NCBI RefSeq assembly: GCF_016583905.1
Contig: NZ_NRRY01000009.1
Location: forward strand, 1 to 64,000
Direction of reading: 5' to 3'
Source of the DNA: Lamprobacter modestohalophilus
GTDB lineage: Bacteria; Pseudomonadota; Gammaproteobacteria; Chromatiales; Chromatiaceae
Length of the DNA stretch: 64,000 nt
Position numbers and translations under genes: made by a program. A model generated the notes under the pieces. The model was not told the origin of the DNA, ran no database searches, and saw nothing but the letters and a program-made list of their open reading frames with translations. How positions within the stretch are numbered: position 1 is the stretch's first letter; each line of letters begins with the position of its first letter. This document shows, in pieces, positions 57,983 to 64,000 of the stretch.

Positions 57983-59866
57983 ATGCCCACCCAGCAACAG
58001 ACGCCGCCAGTTGGCGGCGATCGCACGCACAAGCGCTCTGCCACACGCTCTGCTAGCCCCTCTGTCAAGCCATCCGCAACGGAGCAACCACAACACTATC
58101 ACTGGCGCGATCTTCTTCACATGTTGCGCCAGCACCGACGCGAGCTGGCGCTGGCAAACCTAATCGCCATCCTTGGCACCCTGGCTGCAGTGCCGATCCC
58201 GCTGCTGATGCCGATCTTGGTTGACGAGGTCCTGCTCGACAAGCCAGGCGCTGCCACGGAACTGATGAACAGTCTGTTCCCGCAGAGCTGGCAAGGTCCA
58301 GTGCTCTCTATCCTGGCCATGCTCTGCCTCACCGTCCTCCTACGCTTCGTCTCGTTGGGATTGCAGGTTTGGCAAACGCGCGAATTTACGGTCATCGCCA
58401 AAGATGTGATCTACCGCATCCGTCGCGACCTGCTGACACGGCTGCAACGCGTCTCGATGGCAGAGTACGAGATCCTCGGCAGTGGCACCGTGGCCTCCTA
58501 CCTAGTGACGGATCTTGATGCCATCGACCGCTTCGTTGGCAGCGCAGTGTCGAAGTTCTTGGTGGCCGTGCTCAGCATTCTTGGAACCGCCATCATCCTG
58601 CTCTGGATGCATTGGCAGCTTGGGCTGTTCATCCTGCTGTTGAACCCGCTGGTGATCTATCTCACCACAGTATTCGGGCGCCGCGTCAAGGAGATGAAGC
58701 GGCGCGAGAACAGCGCCTACCAGGCCTTCCAAGAGAGCCTCGCCGAAACCCTCGACGCTATCCAGCAGATCCGCGCTGGCAATCGTGAGGGCTTCTATAT
58801 CGCCCGCAGCATCGCCACTGCAAACCGGATGCGCCACTTCTCGAGCCTCTTCACTTGGAAGAACGAGGCCGCAAACCGCCTATCGTTCATGGTGTTCTTG
58901 GTCGGCTTTGATCTGTTTCGGGCCGTCAGCATGCTGATGGTGCTGTTCTCTGGCCTGAGCATCGGTGAGATGCTGGCGGTCTTCGCCTACCTCTGGTTCA
59001 TGATGGGCCCGGTGCAGGAGGTCTTGAACGTTCAGTACGAATTCCACGCCGCCGATGCCGCCTTGCGTCGTGTCAACCGGCTAACACAGATGCATCAGGA
59101 GCCGGCCTATCCGCACCGGCAGAATCCGTTCGTCGGCAAGACCACGGTCAGCGTCAGGCTTGAAGACGTACGCTTCGCCTATGGCGACGGGCCAAACGTG
59201 CTCGACGGCATCGATATCAGCATCGCCGCTAGCGAGAAGCTGGCCATTGTCGGCGCCAGTGGCAGCGGCAAGACCACCCTGGTGCAAGTCCTGCTCGGGC
59301 TCTATCCGCCCACCGCCGGGCGCATCCTGTTCGACGCCGTGCCGGTGCAGGAGATCGGCATGGATGTGGTGCGCGATCAGGTCGCGACCGTCCTCCAACA
59401 TCCGGCGCTGTTCAACGACAGCGTGCGGATGAATCTGACGCTCGGCCGCGAGATCGCCGACGCCCAGCTCTGGCAGGCGCTGGAGATCGCCCAGCTCGAT
59501 GGCGTGATCCGCAAGCTCGACAATGGGCTCGATCAACGCGTCGGCCGCGATGGAGTGCGCCTCTCCGGCGGCCAGCGCCAGCGCATCGCGATCGCGCGCA
59601 TGGTGCTCGCCGACCCAAAGGTGGTGATCCTCGATGAGGCCACCTCGGCGCTCGATAGCGCCACTGAAGGGCGTTTGCACCTGGCGTTAGAGGCCTTTCT
59701 CGCCAGCCGTACCACGCTGATCATCGCGCACCGGCTCAGTGCTGTGCGTCGGGCAGATCGCATCCTCGTGCTAGAGCGTGGCCGCATCGTCGAACAGGGC
59801 CAGCATGACGACCTGATAGAGCGCGGCGGACCCTACGCCGCGCTCTATGCGCGCCAACGCGGCTAG
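57983..59866 (+). CDS. ABC exporter with fused membrane and ATPase domains (MsbA-like)
   Basis: About 627 residues from ATG 57983 (the frame is open to 57896). A basic, disordered N-terminus of 35 residues is followed by six membrane helices (about 45-340), then the ATPase: Walker A GASGSGKTTL near 424, signature LSGGQRQRIAIAR near 527, Walker B VVILDEATSALDS. The transmembrane part (TVASYLVTDLDAIDRFVG) is of lipid/peptide exporter type. No peptidase C39 domain is present. Divergent tolC suggests export through the envelope; the substrate is unknown. Confidence 0.92.
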   Translation: MPTQQQTPPVGGDRTHKRSATRSASPSVKPSATEQPQHYHWRDLLHMLRQHRRELALANLIAILGTLAAVPIPLLMPILVDEVLLDKPGAATELMNSLFPQSWQGPVLSILAMLCLTVLLRFVSLGLQVWQTREFTVIAKDVIYRIRRDLLTRLQRVSMAEYEILGSGTVASYLVTDLDAIDRFVGSAVSKFLVAVLSILGTAIILLWMHWQLGLFILLLNPLVIYLTTVFGRRVKEMKRRENSAYQAFQESLAETLDAIQQIRAGNREGFYIARSIATANRMRHFSSLFTWKNEAANRLSFMVFLVGFDLFRAVSMLMVLFSGLSIGEMLAVFAYLWFMMGPVQEVLNVQYEFHAADAALRRVNRLTQMHQEPAYPHRQNPFVGKTTVSVRLEDVRFAYGDGPNVLDGIDISIAASEKLAIVGASGSGKTTLVQVLLGLYPPTAGRILFDAVPVQEIGMDVVRDQVATVLQHPALFNDSVRMNLTLGREIADAQLWQALEIAQLDGVIRKLDNGLDQRVGRDGVRLSGGQRQRIAIARMVLADPKVVILDEATSALDSATEGRLHLALEAFLASRTTLIIAHRLSAVRRADRILVLERGRIVEQGQHDDLIERGGPYAALYARQRG

Positions 59867-60059
59867 TGTTCGTCGCTCGCCACTCGTCACCACCCCCGGA
59901 TAATCAGCCGATTGCCGCATGATAAGGTTCATGATGCAGCGCCACCCTGGGAGAACAAGCGATTGATTCCAGTTTCAAGGCAGGTTGCTGCCAGTGCGCT
60001 AGTTCGAGCCTGGCCCTAACTGAACCTACCCCTTGAGAGCCCGTCCCTGTGAAGCAGCT

Positions 60060-61061
60060 ATGAATAACGGCAAAATCATTGCCAGCGAGTTCCGACCGCC
60101 TTGGTGGCTGAAGAACCCCCATCTGCAGACGCTCTTGCCAAAGCTGATGATGCACCTCAGCCTTCCCAGCCGCTCAGGTAGAACCGACAGCGGTGGCAAA
60201 CAAACGCAGGCCCTCCTCGAACGGCGCCGCATCGAGCTTGCAGACGGAGACTTCATCGACCTCTCGATGAGCACCGCCCAAGCGGGTCCGCGCGTGCTCA
60301 TCATTCATGGGCTCGAAGGTGGGCTCGATTCACACTACGCGGCGCGCTTAGTCAATCGGCTTGCGCAAAACGGCTTCCAACCCGTCTTCATGCACCTGCG
60401 TGGCGCCAGCGGCGAGCCCAACCGACTCGCGCGCTCTTACCACTCCGGCGCGACCGACGATCTGCGCGCCGTGCTCGAAGCCTTGGCCAAAGACCCTGAA
60501 GGACCGCTACTGGCCGCGATCGGCTTTTCGCTCGGCGGCAATCTTCTGCTCAGATACCTGGGCGAGTCCGACGACCCGTTACTCGAGCGTGCCATCGCGG
60601 TCTCGGTGCCCTTCGTGCTGCGCGACGCCATGTTGCGGCTCGAGCTTGGCTTCGCCCGGTTCTACCGCGGTTATCTGGTCAGCCGCCTCAAGGCCAGCTA
60701 TCGACAGAAGTTCGCACAGCGGTCGTCACCGCTCAGCGTCGATCTGGATCAGATCCAGGACTTCAACCAGTTCGACGACCAGATCACCGCGCCGCTGAAT
60801 GGCTTCGCGGGCGTCTTCGACTACTATCAGCGTGCAAGCTGCCGCGGTTATCTGCGCCAAATCCACACGCCAACCCTGATCATCCACGCCGCCGATGATC
60901 CGTTCATGTTTCCGAGCACGGTCCCGTTCGCGCATGAGCTTGGACCCGGCATCCAGCTTGAGCTCTCGGCGCATGGTGGCCACGTCGGCTTCATTGCAGC
61001 CCGCGGCGCTGGCTTCTCCACCGGGTGGCTTGAGTCGAGGATTCTGCGTGCGCTTGGTTAA
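60060..61061 (+). CDS. YheT-family alpha/beta hydrolase
   Basis: About 333 residues from ATG 60060; an ATG-type start at 60033 is less likely. The N-terminal FRPPWWLKNPHLQTLLPKL is the hallmark of the COG0429/YheT group. The nucleophile elbow GFSLGGNLLLRYLG is near 155-168, and the late HAADDPFMFPS and HGGHVGFI carry the catalytic Asp and His. Esterase-like activity is expected; the physiological substrate is unknown. Confidence 0.92.
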   Translation: MNNGKIIASEFRPPWWLKNPHLQTLLPKLMMHLSLPSRSGRTDSGGKQTQALLERRRIELADGDFIDLSMSTAQAGPRVLIIHGLEGGLDSHYAARLVNRLAQNGFQPVFMHLRGASGEPNRLARSYHSGATDDLRAVLEALAKDPEGPLLAAIGFSLGGNLLLRYLGESDDPLLERAIAVSVPFVLRDAMLRLELGFARFYRGYLVSRLKASYRQKFAQRSSPLSVDLDQIQDFNQFDDQITAPLNGFAGVFDYYQRASCRGYLRQIHTPTLIIHAADDPFMFPSTVPFAHELGPGIQLELSAHGGHVGFIAARGAGFSTGWLESRILRALG

Positions 61062-61142
61062 GCGCTGCGGCGATCAGCGCATCCGCGCCACAGCGGCGGT
61101 CAGCGCGACCAAGGTCCATGCCCTCTGCGCCAGTGCTGCGAT

Positions 61143-61182
61143 GAGACATCAAGAACACGCCTGAGACATCAAGAACCCGCCC
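61143..61182. repeat. 20-bp tandem duplication between the YheT-like and glycosidase genes
   Basis: GAGACATCAAGAACACGCCT is followed directly by a second copy with two changes. It lies 30 bases before the start of the glycosidase gene. Confidence 0.9.
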
Positions 61183-61211
61183 GTAAGCGCTGCTGAGAGG
61201 TTGCCTGCCGC

Positions 61212-64000
61212 ATGCCAATAAGCCCCCTGAATGTCGAACGTCAACGCCTCGAGGACCAACGCCAGGGCAAGGCGGATTGGCGCCTCTGGGGACCTTATCT
61301 CGCCGAGCGCGCCTGGGGCACGGTGCGCGAGGACTACAGCGCCGACGGCGAGGCCTGGGCCTATTTCCCGCATGATCATGCGCGCTCGCGCGCCTATCGC
61401 TGGAGCGAAGACGGGCTCGGTGGCCTCTGCGATGAGCAGCAATACCTGTGCCTCGCGCTCGCGCTCTGGAACGGCCGGGACCCCTTTCTCAAAGAACGCA
61501 CCTTCGGTCTGACCAACGCCGAGGGCAATCGCGGCGAGGACGTCAAGGAGGTCTACTTCTACCTCGACGCAACGCCAAGCCACAGCTGGCTGCGCTACCT
61601 CTACCGTTACCCGCAGCGGGCCTTCCCGTATCAGTCGCTGATCGACGAGAACGCGCGCCGGGGCCGCGATGCAACACCCTTCGGACTCATCGAGGCTGAT
61701 GCCTTCGCTGAGAACCGCTTCTGGGATCTCGAGGTCTGCTATGCGAAAGCAAGCCCGACGCAGATCCATGCCCGCATCTCGGCCACCAACCAAGGCCCGG
61801 AGCCAGCCGAACTACATGTTCTGCCGACCTGCTGGTTCCGCAACACCTGGAGTTGGGGACAACCGCATGCGGACCTCTGGGGCGACGCCGCCGAGGCCCG
61901 TGCTCGCGCTGAGGCGCAGCACCTGGACACTGACCCGCAACGCCCGGTCATCCGCGCCATCGAGCCACCAAGTGGCGCCGATTGGGCGCTTCAGAGCGAG
62001 CACCCCTGTTTGGGCACCCAGTTCATCTACGGCCGCGCTGCTGATAGAGAGCGCCCGCCCGAGCTGCTATTCACCGAGAATGAATCCAATGCCAAGCGCC
62101 TCTGGGGCGGTGAGAACGCCAGCCCTTACGTCAAGGATGCCTTCCATCGCTTCCTGGTCGATGGCGACGCCAGCGCCGTCAGCCCCGCCCGCACCGGCAC
62201 CAAGGCCGCGGCCTGTTATCATTTGCGCGTCGAGCCAGGCAGTACTCAGACCCTGGAGCTGGTGCTGACCGCCGAACCGCTCGACACCCCCTTTGCCGAC
62301 AGCGATACGCTGTTCCGCACAAGGCGGGCCGAGGCCGACGCCTTCTACCAGCATCTGCTCCCCGAGGCCGAGGGCGCCGATGCCCAGATCCTACGCCAGG
62401 CCCTGGCCGGGATGATCTGGAGCAAGCAGTTCTATCATTACGACGTCGCGCGTTGGCTCGACGGCGACACCATAACCCCACCGACCGAGCGCCGCCAAGG
62501 CCGCAATCGGCATTGGCGCCATGTCCGCGCGCGCGATGTGCTCTCGATGCCGGATGCCTGGGAATATCCCTGGTTCGCGGCCTGGGACCTCGCCTACCAC
62601 TGCGTCGCGCTAGCGCTGGTCGACGTCGACTTCGCCAAGGAACAGGTCGAGCTGATGCTCTCCGATCGCTACATGCACCCCAATGGCCAGGTACCGGCCT
62701 ACGAATGGGACTTCGGCGATGTCAACCCGCCAGTACTGGCGATGGCCGCGATCAAGGTCTTTCGCGCCGAGCGCATCCAGCGTGGCAGCGGTGATCACGG
62801 TTACCTGAAGCGCGTCTTTCACAAGCTGTTGCTGAACTTCTCCTGGTGGATCAACCGCAAAGACGCCGAGGGCAACAACCTGTTCGAGGGTGGTTTCCTC
62901 GGCCTCGACAACATCTCGGTCTACGATCGCTCCCGAGCCCTACCTGCCGGTTATCAGCTGAAGCAGGCCGATGCCACCGGCTGGATGGCGCATTTTGCGC
63001 TGAAGATGACCCTGATCGCGCTCGAGCTCTGCGTCGAGGACCCGCAGTACGAGGACATCGCCATCCACTGCTACAAGCAATTCCTCGCCATTGCCGAGGC
63101 TGTGGCCGGGAGCGAGGAGACCGGCACCCCGTCGCTCTGGGACATGGATCAAGGCTTCTTCATGGACCTGCTCGAAACGCCTGAGGGTGCGCATCGCATC
63201 CCGGTCTACTCTTGGGTCGGGCTGATCCCGCTGTTCGCGGTCGAGATCGTCAACCGCCGCATGCTCAACCATGCACCGCGCTTCGAGCGGCTGCTGAAAG
63301 AGCACAAGGGCGGGCTGTTCCGCGGCAGCTATGTCTGCGCCTGCCCGGACTGGGAGAACGAGCGCGGCGAGCGGCTGCTGTCGCTGGTCGACCATTCAAT
63401 GCTGCCGCGCATCCTCAAACGCCTGTTGGACGAGGCGCAGTTCCTCTCCGCCTTCGGCGTCCGCAGCCTGAGCCGGGTGCATGCCAAGGATCAGAACCTC
63501 GGCTTTATTCCCGGCATCGGCAATGCGCTCATCGACTATGTGCCGGGCGAATCGATCTCGCCGATGTTCGGCGGCAACTCGAATTGGCGCGGCCCGGTCT
63601 GGCTGCCGACCAACTATTCACTGATCTCATCGCTGGAGCGGTTCCACCGCTTCCTCGGCGACGAATTCACCGTTGCGGTGCCCTGCCTCGGCGGCAAGCG
63701 GCTCAACCTGAACGAGATCGCAAGCCTGATTGCCGATCGGCTGAGCAATCTCTATCGGCATCGCAACGGCGAACGCGTCCCCGCGCTGAGCGGCCACTGG
63801 CCGACTGACGATGATCGGCACTGGCACGACCTGCTCGCCTTCCACGAGTATTTCCACGCCGAGACCGGTGCCGGCTTGGGCGCGTCGCATCAGACCGGCT
63901 GGACCGGCCTGCTCGCCAACCTAGTCATGCGTCACTATCAACGCGACGTCCGACCTTGGAGCGGCCTCGACAGCGGCGAGACGCCGAGCTTGATCGACGA
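61212..64000 (+). CDS. MGH1/GH63-like glycosidase, 3' end beyond the window
   Basis: An open frame of at least 929 codons from ATG 61212 to the window edge without a stop. It resembles the large glucosidase-like proteins with an MGH1/GH63 (alpha/alpha)6 barrel. The N-terminal RLWGPYLAERAWGTVREDYS and LYRYPQRAFPYQSLIDEN are typical. The MPDAWEYPWFAAWDLAYHC segment carries the probable catalytic Asp, and GNSNWRGPVWLPTNY is a barrel motif. There is no signal peptide. It probably acts on an alpha-glucoside or trehalose/glycogen-type sugar in the cytoplasm. The gene is much longer than any short frames suggest because the stop lies outside. Confidence 0.88.
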   Translation, partial: MPISPLNVERQRLEDQRQGKADWRLWGPYLAERAWGTVREDYSADGEAWAYFPHDHARSRAYRWSEDGLGGLCDEQQYLCLALALWNGRDPFLKERTFGLTNAEGNRGEDVKEVYFYLDATPSHSWLRYLYRYPQRAFPYQSLIDENARRGRDATPFGLIEADAFAENRFWDLEVCYAKASPTQIHARISATNQGPEPAELHVLPTCWFRNTWSWGQPHADLWGDAAEARARAEAQHLDTDPQRPVIRAIEPPSGADWALQSEHPCLGTQFIYGRAADRERPPELLFTENESNAKRLWGGENASPYVKDAFHRFLVDGDASAVSPARTGTKAAACYHLRVEPGSTQTLELVLTAEPLDTPFADSDTLFRTRRAEADAFYQHLLPEAEGADAQILRQALAGMIWSKQFYHYDVARWLDGDTITPPTERRQGRNRHWRHVRARDVLSMPDAWEYPWFAAWDLAYHCVALALVDVDFAKEQVELMLSDRYMHPNGQVPAYEWDFGDVNPPVLAMAAIKVFRAERIQRGSGDHGYLKRVFHKLLLNFSWWINRKDAEGNNLFEGGFLGLDNISVYDRSRALPAGYQLKQADATGWMAHFALKMTLIALELCVEDPQYEDIAIHCYKQFLAIAEAVAGSEETGTPSLWDMDQGFFMDLLETPEGAHRIPVYSWVGLIPLFAVEIVNRRMLNHAPRFERLLKEHKGGLFRGSYVCACPDWENERGERLLSLVDHSMLPRILKRLLDEAQFLSAFGVRSLSRVHAKDQNLGFIPGIGNALIDYVPGESISPMFGGNSNWRGPVWLPTNYSLISSLERFHRFLGDEFTVAVPCLGGKRLNLNEIASLIADRLSNLYRHRNGERVPALSGHWPTDDDRHWHDLLAFHEYFHAETGAGLGASHQTGWTGLLANLVMRHYQRDVRPWSGLDSGETPSLID

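Overview
This is 64 kb of GC-rich chromosome from a gammaproteobacterium. Gene order points to the Gammaproteobacteria: clpS-clpA-infA-aat-trxB-ftsK-lolA resembles the E. coli order, and cinA-recA-recX-alaS-lysC-csrA-tRNA-Ser is a classic gammaproteobacterial run. Protein style (paired GH57 enzymes, DUF2237, the WbpE-type aminotransferase, many lipoproteins) suggests Chromatiales, perhaps a purple sulfur bacterium, but no photosynthesis or sulfur-oxidation gene lies here, so the family is an inference. There is no prophage, intact insertion sequence or CRISPR array.

Layout. 0.4-7.3 kb: an lrgAB pair, initiator tRNA, a two-heme cytochrome lipoprotein, a CrtC/AttH-like lipocalin protein, an M48 metallopeptidase, an L,D-transpeptidase and a DUF2237 protein, all on the minus strand. 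7.5-20.7 kb: icd, a cold-shock gene, then ClpS, ClpA, IF-1, Bpt and Aat (nearly a whole N-degron pathway), a DUF482 protein, trxB, ftsK and lolA. 21-29.9 kb: two GH57 glycosidases, an ABC/FtsX exporter pair, a Lys/Ala-rich DUF2934 protein and pdxH. 30-34.3 kb: tRNA-Gly, an AhpD-like protein, a SHOCT lipoprotein, a nucleotide-sugar dehydrogenase remnant, a PIN domain fused to a WbpE-like aminotransferase behind an AF2212-type antitoxin, and pgsA. 34.4-41 kb: methionine-salvage genes mtnA and mtaD, then a MotA/ExbB-like plus OmpA-like pair converging on a VWA-DnaJ pair. 40.8-44.9 kb: a hydrolase/OsmC fusion, a Sfp-type phosphopantetheinyl transferase, an amidoligase, a C26 hydrolase and a lone UPF0175 protein. 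45-52 kb: tRNA-Ser, csrA, lysC, alaS, recX, recA, cinA. 52-64 kb: a cupin, larE, DUF302, a frameshifted MFS gene, aroC, tolC, an ABC exporter, a YheT-like hydrolase, and a large MGH1/GH63-like glycosidase that runs off the right edge.

The most unusual items are the PIN-aminotransferase fusion with its own antitoxin gene, the Sfp-amidoligase-C26 cluster, the MotA/OmpA-VWA-DnaJ block, a 70-bp imperfect palindrome present twice (about 79% identical), and a striking number of short tandem repeats at gene borders. The MFS frameshift fits loss of one GC unit from a GC tract.
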